Notes: generated by a model not told the origin, from the letters alone. Positions 13,104-23,477 are shown, counted from the stretch's first letter. The stretch is 64,000 nucleotides of DNA from Phymorhynchus buccinoides (GCA_017654935.2 CM065699.1:21642610-21706609); one strand, 5' to 3'. A program made the numbers and translations.

Positions 13104-16100
13104 CTTGTTATGCAAAGCACCTAATACTAGAGTTTGTAAAAATGGCTCACAAACGATCACACAACAAAGTCAAACACTTAGAACTGTAAACCTTGCAGCA
13201 CTTGGCTATAGTATATATGCCAACATTGTGCGCTGTATTACTTATTTTAACTGAGCACACTATAAGCTCTGCCTGTTGTTGCTTCTTGAAGACATCTTGT
13301 ATTTTCACTTTTGTTTTGTTGAACAATAAAATATTGAAACCAAAACCCTTCCTGAATTCATCAATTGATTAAGCACATGGAATGAAGGAAACCGTCATCA
13401 AGTCAAAACAGTGGAACCCACACACACAAACAAACGTGACACATAAGCAGTTACATTACTTAATAATTTAATTTTATATGCATGTGTACATAACATATTA
13501 TTATGTTTTACCAGCAATCCATGTATACACATGGTGATCATGTAAAGACTGGTACCTGGAATGTAAAGATAGGACGCCCAGTTGCCCTCCATGTGGGAGA
13601 AGCTGCGCACTCTTCCTCCGTGCTGCTTGGGATCATCACTGTTGTCCTTCCGCTTCATTTTGTCCTCAAACATGCTCATGATGGCGCCAGGTAAGGGCAG
13701 ACCGGTGTTGATCACTTGACTTGAACTGGGTACAAATATAATGACATTTTACCAACATGAATATTAATAAAAATTATTATCAATGACTATCAAAGGTAGA
13801 GGAAACAAATAGGTGAATGAGCCAAATGATGAATAGGGCATAAGATTCAATGCAGGAGAAATGTCATATCGAATGTTTATGTACGTACAACATAAGTTCT
13901 CCTTCTTTAGTTTTACCTACTGGAAAAGGAAAAAGTTTGCAGCAAATTCACAACTTTTAAATCGTTATCTAAAGAGTAGCAGAGCTACTAAACTACTATC
14001 TAAATTAGTAGAGTTCTATAACAAAAAGTCAATTCTATCTTCAAAACCAGGGGGTTTATAGTTTAATGGATTGTTTGTTGGCTTACTCTAGCTAAAAGTA
14101 AAAAACTCCATGGATCATCCTAACAGCCGAAGCACTTGAACTTGAACACCCACGAGTCTTAAAAGAATTAGCAAAAGAACTATCCCTTCCACTAACCTTA
14201 CTCTTTAATAAGTCCTTAGAATCTGGTGTGATTCCCACTGACTGGAAACAAGCTGATGTAACTGCCATTTTTAAAAAGGGTTCCAGATCTGATCCTGGAA
14301 ATTATAGACCTGTTAGTTTGACATGCATAGCATGCAAGATCCTTGAGTCATTTATTAGAGATGCGATTGTAAATCACATGCATGACAACAAATTGTATAC
14401 AAAATGTCAACATGGCTTTAGAAGTACGAGATCATGTACCACCCAGCTTATGGAAGTCATGGAGGAACTAACGGAGTTATTAGATAATGGTTATCCAGTG
14501 GACATAATTTATTTAGATTTTAGAAAGGCATTTGATAGTGTACCACATAATAGATTATTAATGAAAGTTAAGTCTTATGGCATAGCTGGAAATGTTCATA
14601 ATTGGATTAAGGACTTTTTAACCAATAGAGCTCAAAAGGTTAGGGTTGGAGACAATTATTCATTTGTAGCCAATGTATTCAGTGGAATCCCTCAGGGTAG
14701 CATCCTTGGACCCATTCTCTTTACTATTTTTTTAATTAATGATCTTCCTGAGTGTGTAGAATCTCCATGTAAAATATTTGCTGATGATACAAAAATGTTT
14801 AACAAATCATGTAACTGTCAATTTTTACTTCAGCAAGATTTAAACAAACTACAGGACTGGACTACTAAATGGAATTGATATTTTAATACAGATAAATGCA
14901 AGGTTATGCATGCTGGTAGGAAAAATCCAAACAAAGATTATACTATGACTAAGAACGATGTTCCCGTTTCATTAATAACATGTGAGAAGGAGAAGGATTT
15001 GGGAGTTATATTTGATAAAGATTTATCTTTTGATGCACATATCCAAAGCTGCGTAAATAAAGCGAACAAAATGATAGGGTTAATTAAAAGAACATTTATT
15101 AATAATGATTATGACATATTTAGTTACCAAACTATATAAAGCACTAGTAAGGCCACATTTAGAGCATGGCAACAATATATGGCATCCTAAATATAAATAT
15201 CAATCAGTAGCTATTGAAAAAGTTCAACGAAGGGCTTCAAAGCTTGTTAAAAAATGCAGAAATATGACTTATGAAAACAGACTTCTTTATCTTAATCTCT
15301 ATTCCCTTAGTTAAAGGTAGAAGAGTCAGGGGAGACCTGATTGAAGCATATAAAATATTTAATGGTCATGTTGATTTGTCATGGGATGATTTCTTTAAGT
15401 CTGTACAGTATGATATAACAAGGAATTCATATGGTAAGGTTTTCATTAAGCGATATAACACTAACATTAAAAAATATTGTTTTACTAACAGAATTGCTAA
15501 CCTATGGAATGATTTACCAGTGGACCTAAAATGTGCACCCAATACTAATACATTCAAAAATCGTCTAGATAATCATCCAAAACTTATAAATATATTTAGA
15601 AGCATTGATTAAAATTGCATGATAGGAAAATTCAACCGATTACACCTTGATCAAAGATACAAAATAAAAATTGATGATTCGATGGGACTGCCAAAAAGCT
15701 TGACAGCTTATTTAGTCCCTACCCCTACTACTACTACTACTACTATGGTACAAATGCATCAACTAGGGATGAGAACATTACGTGTGTCTGTGTGACCGTT
15801 TTTGATTACCCCACCACGTGACAGCCACACTCCGTCTTCGGGGGGGTTACTTTATAATGGATGACTGGAAGGTCCTGGGACAGGAGGCAGACACAGCCGC
15901 CTCAGGTAGCCCATTCCAGTCTCAGATTTTTTGAGGGAAAAATGAATTTCGTTTGTATTCTGTGCGGCAGTGGATAGATGACAGTTGCTGGTCATCTGCA
16001 TCTGCATGTATTACGTCAAGTTGGCAGACACCCAATTCTGGTATAAACGCCAACCGTCATGTCCTCTTCTCTGGCGCTGGAATGAGCATGGGCTGGTGTT

Positions 16101-16688
16101 GTCAACCTGGACAATGCCGTGCTGAATTTTGTAAAGCATTGTCAGCCTGCTGGTTTTCCTGCGCTGCTCAAGTGTGGGCCACCCTAACTGAGATATCATG
16201 TCAGTGACACTGGAGGTGTTGTGGTAGCGGTTAAGTACGAAGTGAGCCACCCTTCTCACACACACAGATTTTTCTCTTCTTTTTTTTGTGGGGGAGGGGG
16301 GGGGGGTCCGTGCAACCAAGGACCCCCCCCCCCCCCCCCCAAGCAAACCACCCTGAGTTGCCACACTTCTTCTTCTTGCATTATCCATCAACAATTTGAT
16401 GATTTATTGATTATGACGCACACTACACTACAGTGACTACACACAATGACAGGCCCAAAGACACATGCACAATCTCACTTATCATTACCGTTTCCCTGAT
16501 GCCTGATCATGGTGATTGTCTGCTGTGCAGCGTTTTTTAAAGTTGTGATGGTGGAGATCATCTTCATCATCTGCATCCTGATCCTGTGCATGTTTCAATG
16601 CAACTGATTTAGCTGTGGAGGGGTCATTCCCCCTGATCTCATTTTCTTCTTCTGAACTAGAGTCGCTATAGCTGACCAGACTGTTCAT
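5818..16688 (-). CDS. USB1: USB1 homologue (U6 snRNA 3'-5' exoribonuclease), whole gene, 7 exons
   Basis: Spliced gene of seven exons (16489-16688, 13556-13719, 11872-12049, 11002-11055, 8919-9024, 7647-7730, 5818-5937), all with GT-AG introns and consistent phase; CDS 906 nt, about 301 aa (human about 265). The family is a 2H phosphoesterase that trims the oligoU tail of U6 snRNA in the nucleus and leaves a terminal 2',3'-cyclic phosphate. Seen here: an acidic Ser/Glu-rich N-terminus, then HGGRVRSFSHMEGNWASYLY (human [20 protein letters not shown]), the first HxS motif HISL near residue 151 followed by RHHWIQP, the second HxS motif HFSL near residue 239 followed by WCVGD, and a C-terminus VRLKTGNKTFAFHL matching human VRCKSGNKFFSMPL. 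Start chosen at MNSLVSYSDSSSEEE because human USB1 also begins just before a V-x-Y-S-S block; an in-frame upstream ATG at 16820 is possible. Introns hold a Helitron, SINEs, a 6-bp-TSD element and LINE relics. Identification is by sequence recognition, not a search. Confidence 0.95.
5955..6133 (+). repeat. 72-75 bp tandem repeat beside USB1 exon 7, left part
   Basis: Units with gctgctgaatatttgcataa and aacaaggatcctagtggctt. The first unit lies about 20 bp from the exon 7 acceptor. The array continues at 6780-6970 after a Helitron insertion. Confidence 0.88.
6134..6779 (+). mobile_element. Non-autonomous Helitron, 646 bp
   Basis: Starts TCATATAGTAAAAAGCC and ends GATTGCTAG, inserted exactly between A and T of the tandem unit (gaatatttgcA | Taatgataat). 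TC start, CTAG end and AT target with no duplication are the Helitron signature. The body has ataactccgcc, tttttcgaccgaatcg and the palindromic word gactatccc/gggatagt. Confidence 0.9.
6780..6975 (+). repeat. 72-75 bp tandem repeat beside USB1 exon 7, right part
   Basis: Three further units of the array split by the Helitron, the last ending at tctcttcactgtgtgcatg. Confidence 0.85.
7000..7500. other. No recognised feature
   Basis: USB1 intron 6 sequence with no exon or clear repeat seen. 7500-7575 is a minus-strand fragment of repeat D. Confidence 0.5.
7647..7730 (-). CDS. USB1: USB1 exon 6 (second HxS motif)
   Basis: 28 codons: NPSLHFSLLWCVGD followed by VISKISEKTREEIQ. Human is DPSFHLSLAWCVGD. 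Carries the second catalytic His-x-Ser. Acceptor tttcag, donor gtactg. Confidence 0.94.
8490..8730 (+). mobile_element. SINE 3' part, opposite orientation
   Basis: Contains cagtggcaacgaataagttg, a (AC)n tract, ctctccaggtgggagcaacc and gtgactataaagtacc, the reverse complement of the SINE tails at 2575 and 41640. Confidence 0.72.
8919..9024 (-). CDS. USB1: USB1 exon 5
   Basis: Encodes TFVSVEIKAEDTNLMEYV and DACFTEFNLPSFYE, matching the human segment ending EEFNLTTFYQ. Acceptor ttgcag, donor gtaact. Confidence 0.93.
9080..9470 (-). mobile_element. tRNA-derived SINE with head
   Basis: On the minus strand the head reads ggtggcagagtggttaagac (A-box-like) and gggttcaagtcc (B-box-like), followed by aactgaacgtcgagtccttc and a tail with cacagagataagtctctgtg. 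Too diverged and too long to be a tRNA gene. Confidence 0.82.
9617..9757. mobile_element. Palindromic MITE (taatcatgagtgcgtctcag)
   Basis: Near-perfect inverted repeat of about 140 bp: cagtcaatacgggtagtagt against actacccgtgttgactgtc. A diverged relative sits at 57600-57735. Confidence 0.82.
9780..10250. other. No recognised feature
   Basis: USB1 intron 4 sequence. No exon, RNA gene or repeat identified. Confidence 0.5.
10258..10722. mobile_element. Short-TSD TIR element T7 (CAGGGATGTGAGAG), TSD aaacct
   Basis: Ends CAGGGATGTGAGAG and CTCTCACATCCCTG are exact complements, flanked by aaacct at 10252-10257 and 10723-10728. 465 bp with no clear ORF. One of eight elements sharing short TSDs and CAG-type ends. 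Confidence 0.88.
10855..10975 (+). repeat. Family B fragment, tandemly duplicated
   Basis: Two copies of a roughly 53-bp stretch, ttttaagaccttattttgga plus tttcaaggttgctcactgc. The first part is the end of the family B MITE. Confidence 0.75.
11002..11055 (-). CDS. USB1: USB1 exon 4
   Basis: Small 54-nt exon encoding CLCDVGAIKMYTNDEKTR, corresponding to human NQVKIYTNQEKTR. Acceptor tttcag, donor gtaata. Too short to be seen as an ORF; found by phase and similarity. Confidence 0.9.
11385..11540 (-). repeat. Dispersed repeat E (gggatgagaacat)
   Basis: Minus-strand copy of the unit seen at 53945-54120: cctaacagccgaagcacttg, agctagggatgagaacatta and the tail ccacactccgacttcgg. Confidence 0.75.
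11627..11815. mobile_element. MITE family A
   Basis: taccatattttacagactat at the left and gttcgtaaaatacagta at the right, with the family core between. Confidence 0.78.
11872..12049 (-). CDS. USB1: USB1 exon 3 (first HxS motif)
   Basis: Starts VSPDERYNTLID and contains MDNLHISLSRTVVIRHHWI, corresponding to human FHLSLSQSVVLRHHWI. The H and S of HISL are the first catalytic pair. Acceptor tttcag, donor gtaaaa. Confidence 0.95.
12120..12460 (+). mobile_element. Dispersed repeat D
   Basis: cctctggaagctctgtgctt, cttcctctaatctgtcactc and cttagttaggcgcataaagg. Lies about 70 bp upstream of the USB1 exon 3 acceptor, in intron 2. Confidence 0.75.
12838..12955. mobile_element. MITE family A fragment next to (TG)n
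   Basis: ggactataaggcgatactt, gagacccctgtgccttatga and agtaagaaactatgaaaac. The far end has been replaced by a long TG tract. Confidence 0.65.
12956..13102. repeat. (TG)n microsatellite
   Basis: About 145 bp of TG with a few TA interruptions. Confidence 0.97.
13556..13719 (-). CDS. USB1: USB1 exon 2
   Basis: Encodes QVINTGLPLPGAIMSMF and the conserved HGGRVRSFSHMEGNWASYLY block that opens the 2H fold. Acceptor ttcaag, donor gtacca. Phase joins exon 1 (CG+T) and exon 3 (G+TG). Confidence 0.93.
14070..15845 (+). repeat. Repeat E copy split by a LINE insertion
   Basis: 14070-14131 (cctaacagccgaagcacttg) and 15741-15845 (caactagggatgagaacatt, ccacactccgtcttcggg) form one copy of repeat E, with the CR1-like element between them. 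Confidence 0.72.
14132..15740 (+). pseudogene. CR1-like LINE, 5'-truncated reverse transcriptase
   Basis: Conceptual translation runs from PRVLKELAKELSLPLTLLFN through WKQADVTAIFKKGSRSDPGN, motif YLDFRKAFDSVPH, GIPQGSILGPILF and the catalytic KIFADDTKMF, then KDLGVIFDKDLSFDAHIQ, YKALVRPHLEHGNNIW and VQRRASKLVKK. Thumb and C-terminus are typical of CR1. A TGA at about 14876 and two later frame shifts (near 15120 and 15300) break the frame. Ends in a (cta)n tail, a common LINE 3' signature. Lies in USB1 intron 1, on the strand opposite to the gene. Confidence 0.9.
15850..16260 (-). pseudogene. Jockey-like LINE 3' fragment
   Basis: Minus-strand translation gives HFVLNRYHNTSSVTDMISQL, GWPTLEQRRKTSRLTMLYKI and a broken C-terminus, the thumb region of a Jockey-type RT. 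Lies about 230 bp downstream of USB1 exon 1, in intron 1. Confidence 0.78.
16489..16688 (-). CDS. USB1: USB1 exon 1
   Basis: Initiator ATG at 16688-16686 with A at -3. Encodes an acidic, low-complexity N-terminus (SYSDSSSEEENEIRG, DADDEDDLHHH). Ends in codon CG|T with donor gtaatg. A copy of the exon end and donor lies upstream of the gene at 17241-17286. Confidence 0.9.
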
Positions 16689-16877
16689 GATTTCCACAAA
16701 GAGTTGCACCAAACAAAACGCAGAGCCTTCGTAGTTCGTGTAAAAGCTTACTTTCGTTCTCGAGTCAACCAAGCTTTGTGAAGTTCTTAAATGGCACAAT
16801 CCTGAAATGTCATTAAACAATTGTCGTTTTAGTAAGATTTAACAAAATCAAATGAAACTGTACAAATAATAGCTTGT

Positions 16878-16990
16878 AGTGTGTGTGTGTGTGTGTGTGT
16901 GTGCGTGTGCGTGTGCGTATGTGTGTGTGTGCGCGTGTGCGTGTGTGTGTGTGTGCGCGTGTGCGTGCGTGCGCATGTGTGCGCGCACAA
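16878..16990. repeat. (TG)n/(GC)n microsatellite
   Basis: Alternating purine-pyrimidine tract of TG, CG and CA steps, a potential Z-DNA former, about 190 bp upstream of the USB1 ATG. Confidence 0.93.
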
Positions 16991-17240
16991 GATTTGACTC
17001 ACTGATATCTTCTTCTTCTTCTTCAAATTGGGGATGTTTATCCTGCCCCGCACTCACCGGTCTTCATTCAGACCAGCGCACAGGGTGCGTGCTATGTGAA
17101 TTCGTGTAATCCATCCCACCGGCACACACGGCCTACTCGTACCGAATAGTGGAATGGGCTCGTGCGCGCAAGACCTTGTGCGTGCGTTCGCAAACGGGCC
17201 CTCGGTTGCAGGTCTCATCCGAAGGACCAATCTCAATTAC

Positions 17241-17286
17241 TATTACCGTTTCCCTGATGCCTGATCATGGTGATTGTCTGCTATGT
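17241..17286 (-). repeat. Copy of the USB1 exon 1 end and donor upstream of the gene
   Basis: About 45 bp (attaccgtttccctgatgcc onward) repeat 16483-16524, i.e. the last 33 coding bases of USB1 exon 1 plus its donor, in the same orientation, 0.55 kb upstream of the ATG. Confidence 0.88.
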
Positions 17287-17454
17287 GATATGGTTGGTCT
17301 TGATTATACTTAGTGAGTTGGAGTGAATCCACTGGTGGGCCTGCTCAAGCAACGCATCTGTCACCCGCCCAACTATCCTGCTGACGGTTGGCTGTGACAG
17401 ATGCACATGCAGTGTCTCCAAGAACTCATTCTAGATCTATCACTCCCTCCCAAG

Positions 17455-17550
17455 CAAACAGTGTTGGGGCTGTGCCGGTCGGGGCTTGTCCCCGGGGGCC
17501 GCTACGGTAGCCGGATTGGCCTGACTGGAGCCATGAAACGCTGGGGAGAT
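17455..17550 (+). repeat. GC-rich dispersed repeat (tgtgccggtcgggg)
   Basis: gctgtgccggtcggggcttg and cgctacggtagccggattgg recur at 39538-39600. GC content is far above the surroundings. Function unknown. Confidence 0.65.
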
Positions 17551-18098
17551 CTCTATATTTTTAGTTCATTTGTTTTCAGTTGCTTTTTTCATTTTGTTTT
17601 ATCTTTCTTCCTGCTGCTCCACAACCACGCTGTATAATTATCCAGTTGGATATATAGCTCAGCGTTACGATTCAGATTCAGCTAGAACTGCCTGGGATGA
17701 CCCACAGGCGTAAAACCTGAGGGCCACACAAACCTGCAGCGAAGGGGGAACCGTACGTGTCCTCGGTTCGCCAATTGAAGGCTGTGAGTCAGTTAGTCGG
17801 AAAATGTCTAACATCCCTGAAAATTCTTTGTGGCCGCAAATTCCGTCGCTGTAGCAGTGCCAACACTGGCAAGGCAGCCATTAATGTTATCAGTACTAGC
17901 GCAACCCCGGGTACCGGTAACACCTAGTACCGGCAACGCCTAGTGCCCGTACCGCCAAGTACCGGTAATGCTGAGTACCGGTTTCGCTGTGTCAGCAAAA
18001 TATTATACGTATACGTATCATGTATTATACTTTTGTCTGTGTCCCTCCTTCCCATCTTCTTCTCTCATTCCGTTAACCCGCCGGGTCCGCAAAATATT

Positions 18099-18464
18099 CA
18101 GGCATGGGAATTGTCAGTCTTTTGGCTGATTTCAGCTTTTTTGATGGTCCTCTTCAGTCTTTTTTTTGCAAGTTTCAGCTTTTTTGATGGTCCAAGAGGA
18201 CATTTATGAGATAAAAAAAAAAAGAAGTCCAATGAGTAAAACTGAAGTTATTGGTTATAAATGAATGCAAAATGAACTAAATATATCAGTCCTATCTCTA
18301 ACACTGTTTTTAAGGCTTAGAATATAACAGAAGAAGCTTCATTTTCTGGGGGCTGTATCCCAACACACACGGTTTTCATGAGTTTTTTTTTTATTCTTTG
18401 TTCCTATGCCTGCTTCCAGACCCCAATTTTCAGTCTTTTTTGTCTTCTCTAATTCCCATGCCTG
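18099..18464. mobile_element. Short-TSD TIR element T8 (CAGGCATGGGAATT), TSD atatt
   Basis: Ends CAGGCATGGGAATT and AATTCCCATGCCTG, flanked by atatt (18094-18098, 18465-18469). 366 bp. The subterminal word ttcagyctttttt recurs on both sides. The flanks themselves share tgtgtccctccttcc, so it sits inside an older duplication. Confidence 0.85.
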
Positions 18465-18599
18465 ATATTATACTATTACTTTTATCTGTGTCCCTCCTTC
18501 CATCTTCTTTTCTCTTCCCGTTTTAAACCCCCCACCAACCCCACCCCCCTACTCCCCACCCTATGCACACACGATCATAATAGGGTTTTACACCCTCTT

Positions 18600-18705
18600 C
18601 GGCCTTTCGGCCATGTGGGGCATTTGTAAATACAAAGATGGTGGGAACAATACTGGAGGCAATGGCCGGAGGCAGTGCAAAACCAGTAAAGTCCCAATTT
18701 TTTTA
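18600..18705 (+). repeat. Dispersed repeat G (aaagatggtgggaa)
   Basis: Shares tactggaggcaatg-type spacing and ccagtaaagtccc with 35528-35610 and 63840-63945. Class unknown. Confidence 0.5.
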
Positions 18706-18849
18706 ATAATACAGATATGTGTAGCAGTAACCACGCTTCTTCTCTCATCCCGTTGTACTCCCCACCCCCCCCACCGCCCACCCCACCCATCCCCACTCCC
18801 ACCCCCCTACTCCCCACCCCCACCCTATACACACACGCGCACGTGTTAA

Positions 18850-19503
18850 GCTCATACTGAAGGGCAATTAGGTGGAAGACAATAGCCGTGAATAGCGGGA
18901 TTTTGGTATGTCGGTAAAGTAAGCACCGCTCTTCAACCGTCTTGTTGGCGGCTCGCGAGCAAGCAGCGATTTGCTTGTGGGTAAAGTGTTGATTGAACTT
19001 AACGTCCGTTTTTGGGTCGGCGCAAATGTAAATTGGCTCATATTGCGCGCGTTTATGAACGGATGCTGTTGAAATTTGCACCAAGATAGTCACTATCCCT
19101 GGTCATGCACGGTCGAAATTTGGAGTGAATGTCAAGTCTTGTTTCGCCGCGGTTTGTGAAAAGGTGAAGCGGCTCATATCGCGCGCGTTTATAAATCGAT
19201 TCGCTTCCGATTTGGCACACGGATAGTCACTATCCCCGGTCATCTACCTGCCACATTTGAAGGCAATCGGTCCAGAAATACCGTAGATACCGGCGCCAAG
19301 AGGCCGGTGGATACGCGTTTCGCGCATTTGCCGAACCGCGCAAATGACACGGCCGCCTTGGTTGCCGTTGCCATGGCCACGTTAGGGCTGATAGCAAATT
19401 TGAAGCGATTCGGTCGAAAAACGGCGGAGTTATAAGGCCCGTTTTTGTGTTTCAAACACTGAAACAGACAGACAGATACACACTTTCCTTTTTATTATAT
19501 GAT
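18850..19503 (-). mobile_element. Helitron copy, minus strand
   Basis: Reverse complement begins TCATATAATAAAAAGGAAAG and carries the same ataactccgccg, tttttcgaccgaatcg and gatagtgactatcc body as 6134-6779. The 5' TC end is at 19503. The 3' CTAG end could not be placed with confidence, so the lower boundary is approximate. Confidence 0.75.
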
Positions 19504-19690
19504 GTTAAGTATTTTGAGGCGGACCCCCGCCTCTAACTTAGCAGCGATTTTGGCTACTAAGTTATTATCATGCTAGGCCTATAATGTCAACGTGAATAGC
19601 AAATTTCGACTTTAGCATGAGCTACTAAGATATTATTATGCCAAGTCACTTAGCATCTCGACGAGAATACCGACCCTGGGTGTTAACCCA

Positions 19691-21776
19691 TTTCTTACCA
19701 TGCACGCTTCATGCATGCATAACATTAACAAGAATAATTCAATACAGGATCCCCCAAAGCAAGAAACAGATTGCTTTTTATTTTCATCGATAGTCACTTG
19801 ATGTGCCATTATTTTGATAACAGTTTTGCGTTGCTCGCATTTTATAGTTTATATACATTAGGCCTACACGGAGTGTTTGTCTCCCAAAAAGTGAAAATTT
19901 TCATTCGAAACAAAAATCCAGATCTTCTTATTCTTCTTCTGCGTTCCCATTAGTAAAATCCAGATCTAATTTTAAATTGCTGCCAACATTGTCTGAACAG
20001 TTTATTTGCTTTTGAAATTTGAATACAACCATTTCAATCTATTTTGAGAAATGTGTCAGTCTTCATTTGTGGAAAATTGAAAAGTTCCATTGAGTTTTGG
20101 AGTGATGAAATATGTCCCCTCCATGCACGCTACAAACGTGCATGGGAACAAATGACTCAATTGTTTTTAACAACAATAAGTGAAGCATTTACATAGCGCA
20201 CTCCTCCACCCAATGTGGAGCTCTATATGTGCTTAACAATTTTTTTTTAAAACCCAAGAAGTTCAACAAAAGACATAATCGCTCACGCACATGCAAATAG
20301 GCATAGACAAACCCACACACCACACACACACACACACACACAAAAAGCTTTATCAAGCTTACTCTTTTATCGTCAATATAAAGATCATTTTGACTTGACT
20401 TGACTTCACACACACACACACGTGTGCATGCGCAAGCGCACATGCACACACACACCATTATCATTACCACAATCACCACCACTCACCCCACCCCAAAACG
20501 CAATACATGATACAATTGTTGAATAAAGCATCAACATTCTCTCTCTCGACTAAGCTGACATAGACAGTCAACTAACAAAAAGGGGGTGGGCCGGGGAGAC
20601 GAGAATCAAAAGTAATATGGCCTAAAGGTTGTGAGACATGTAGTTTGAATAGGTAGGTCTTGAGAGCCGTTTTAAAAGATATGGTGGCAAGGAATTCCAA
20701 ACTGATGGGGCCGAAAAGGAAAAGGAATTATCTCCAAACATTTTTGTTCGTGGACATGGAACACAGAAAATGTTAGAATCTAAAGATGACTGAAGTTGCC
20801 TTGATGGAGTATAAGCAGAAACACGTCAGAAATGCAGGCTAGGGGCATTTCCAGCGAAATAAGAATGGCATTCACGTGGAAATGTTGTAATCAATATGTG
20901 CTTTGATGGGAAGCCAATGGAGGGATATCAGGAGTGGTTGAACATGATGATACTTAGAGGCCTGATCAGGACAAGTCTGGCAGCTGAGTTCTGGATTTTT
21001 TGGAGCTTGTCAATGAGGTGTTGGGGGCAGCCATACAAGAGTGAATTACAATAATCTAATTTAGAGAGAACAAAAGCGCAGACTAGTATCTTAGCAGTAT
21101 CTATAGACAGGAGATGGCGAACTGTACCAATGCAGCGCAGCTCACAGTATGCAGAATGACAGATAGTTTGAACTTGTGTGTAAACGCTTGAGAGATGTGG
21201 AAGCCAAGATTTTTAGAAGATGGAGAAAAAGTGATTTAAGTGTCACAAACAGATATGGAATCAGGCTTTGGATATGGAAGTTGTCTCGATGGAGAGTGGA
21301 TGAACAAGACCTTTGTTTTGTCATCATTCAGCTTCAGTTTGTTTTGTAGCATCCGTGATTTGATGATGCGAATACAGAATTCCAGTGAAGATATAGAAGG
21401 GAGGATGGTAGATGGGGATGCAAGCTTTTTCTTATGTTCAGCCATGTAGCAAGAATCAGAGAACATCATAAAAGATAGAGAAAGTTTAGAAAGGATTCAG
21501 AGAGAGGGTTAGGAGGGGTATGGGGGAAGAATGATAAGGCAGAAGAGGCTACCAAGTCCTGAGGCTGCAGGTGGTAGGTATCCGAGTGGTGGTAATTGGG
21601 GGTTAGCTGCTTTTTTACTATAAAAAACCCACATGATCCTGTTTGCTACCATGCACGCTTGAAGAGTGTGTTCTGACAAACATAACATTTTTGAAAAATA
21701 AGTTTATTGGTGTATTTCAAATAGAAAACAGCAAAGAAGTTCGAGAAAAAAAATTCTTGGTATGAAACGGGTTAAG
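19691..21776. mobile_element. TTAA-flanked composite element (tentative)
   Basis: Left end ttaaCCCATTTCTTACCA and right end TTGGTATGAAACGGGttaa are imperfect complements at TTAA, as in piggyBac- or Kolobok-type elements. The word ccatgcacgct recurs near both ends. The interior holds the LINE relic at 20580-21560. Confidence 0.45.
20580..21560 (-). pseudogene. LINE reverse transcriptase C-terminal relic
   Basis: Minus-strand translation: LEFCIRIIKSRMLQNKLKLN then DDKTKVLFIHSPSRQLPYP, followed after frame shifts by DYCNSLLYGCPQHLIDKLQK and further CR1-like C-terminal sequence. Many lesions. Confidence 0.78.
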
Positions 21777-21812
21777 CTGAACTAATAATAATTTTTAAAA
21801 TAATTACTTCAC

Positions 21813-21814
<2 letters not shown>

Positions 21815-21853
<39 letters not shown>

Positions 21854-21922
21854 ACGGAATTTTATTTATACAGGGTAATGAGATAAGTATACATACTTTT
21901 TTACACCCAGCCCTGAGACAGA

Positions 21923-21984
<62 letters not shown>

Positions 21985-22093
21985 TACTTGCATGTGTGTC
22001 AAAGTTTTATTTTCAGATGGAACACTGAATAAACAAATAGCATGCTTATTCTTCATGCCATCCATGTGTGTGTGTGCATTCATTTATGTATGC

Positions 22094-22140
<47 letters not shown>

Positions 22141-22322
22141 TGTGCACTTGCAAGTTTTATTTTCAGATGGAAAACTGAACAAACTAATAGCATGTTTATT
22201 CTTCATGCTATCCATGTGCGTGTGTGTGTTCATGTATGTATGTATGCAATGTGGGAGAGACAGTGGAACACTTTATTTGACAAGGATAAAGATTGTAGGG
22301 TGATGTGTGTGTGTGTGTGTGT

Positions 22323-22358
<36 letters not shown>

Positions 22359-22362
22359 ATGT

Positions 22363-22428
<66 letters not shown>

Positions 22429-22450
22429 TTGAGAGAGAGAGAGGGGGGAG
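21815..22450. repeat. Cluster of (GA)n and (TG)n microsatellites with a duplicated spacer
   Basis: Several GA and TG blocks are separated by two copies of a roughly 90-bp spacer (aagttttattttcagatgga, atagcatgcttattcttcat at 22001 and 22151), so the cluster is itself a tandem duplication. Confidence 0.88.
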
Positions 22451-22729
22451 AGATGGAGAGATATAGATTCAAAGAGAAAGAAAGATTGGAGAAAGGTCAA
22501 GAGGAAAGGATTGACAGAAAGACATACAATTTGCAAACACACAGTGACACACACACCACAGCTGACCGATAGAAAGAGAAGAACACTCTTCATCACCCAG
22601 AACTCCATCATGAATTCCATCATTGCACTTTATGAACCGACGTAACAAAGCATAATTCAGCATTTGAAACTTAACAAGTGGCTTTTCAAAAATCACTGAA
22701 ATACTAACCTATCCCACAGAAAAAGATTA

Positions 22730-23181
22730 CAGTGGAACCTCCCTTTTAAGACCTTGAAAAATCATCCAAAATAAGGTCTTAAGTGGGAGGGAGTTGTATA
22801 AGGGAGGTAATTTTAATACTTACAAAGAAGGGCAATGTCTCAGAGAAGTAGGTCTTTAAAGACCCACTGACCTGGCTGGATTAAGTCCCTTGTTTTTTTC
22901 TGGGTCGGTGTGGCCCACATACAGACTTTCCTCATATACGATCGAGGCTGCTCTTTAAAGTGATGTCTCGTTTTCGTGCATGAGGAAATTTGTATGGGAG
23001 CCACACTTGGTCAAAACAAGATTTCTTACCAGCGATAAGAGGGAAAAAACACGTGAAACCCGTGATTTTCACTCACGGACCTGGTGGGTCTTTAAGTGGG
23101 AGGGAGTCTTATAAGGGTGGGTGGGTGGGTGGGGGGTCTTATAAGGGGGGGGGGGGGGGTCTTATAAGAGAGGTTCCACTG
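22730..23181. mobile_element. MITE family B with internal insertion, TA-flanked
   Basis: Ends CAGTGGAACCTCCC and GAGGTTCCACTG inside TA, as in pogo/Tigger-type MITEs. About 240 bp between 22848 and 23090 (cactgacctggctggattaa) is not in other copies. Confidence 0.85.
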
Positions 23182-23474
23182 TAATGACAAGAGAAACATT
23201 ACAAGAACATTTATGATTAAAATCAGATGCATCATTCATGCATTTATGGCAGAGTCAATTTAGTTCCACACTCAACATAAGACATACATGATTAAACCAT
23301 GTCTCTTACATCCGCCCCCCCCCCCCCCCTCCTTTTTTTTCTCAGTTCACACCTCTTTCCTCTGTTTCCCATCTCCCTTCCACCAGCCTCTTCCCAAGTG
23401 CACACACATATACACACATTCCGTCAAATCCTTATAAATGCAGAGAATACACTTGATGTCCATTTTAGGAACAC

Positions 23475-23477
<3 letters not shown>

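Noticed and set aside
16689..16820. In-frame upstream extension of USB1 from an ATG at 16820
   Set aside because: The extra residues do not resemble USB1, and the inner ATG aligns with the human start; kept only as an alternative.
18575..19093. 172-codon minus-strand ORF
   Set aside because: Runs through a Helitron copy and a GC-rich simple repeat; no recognisable domain.
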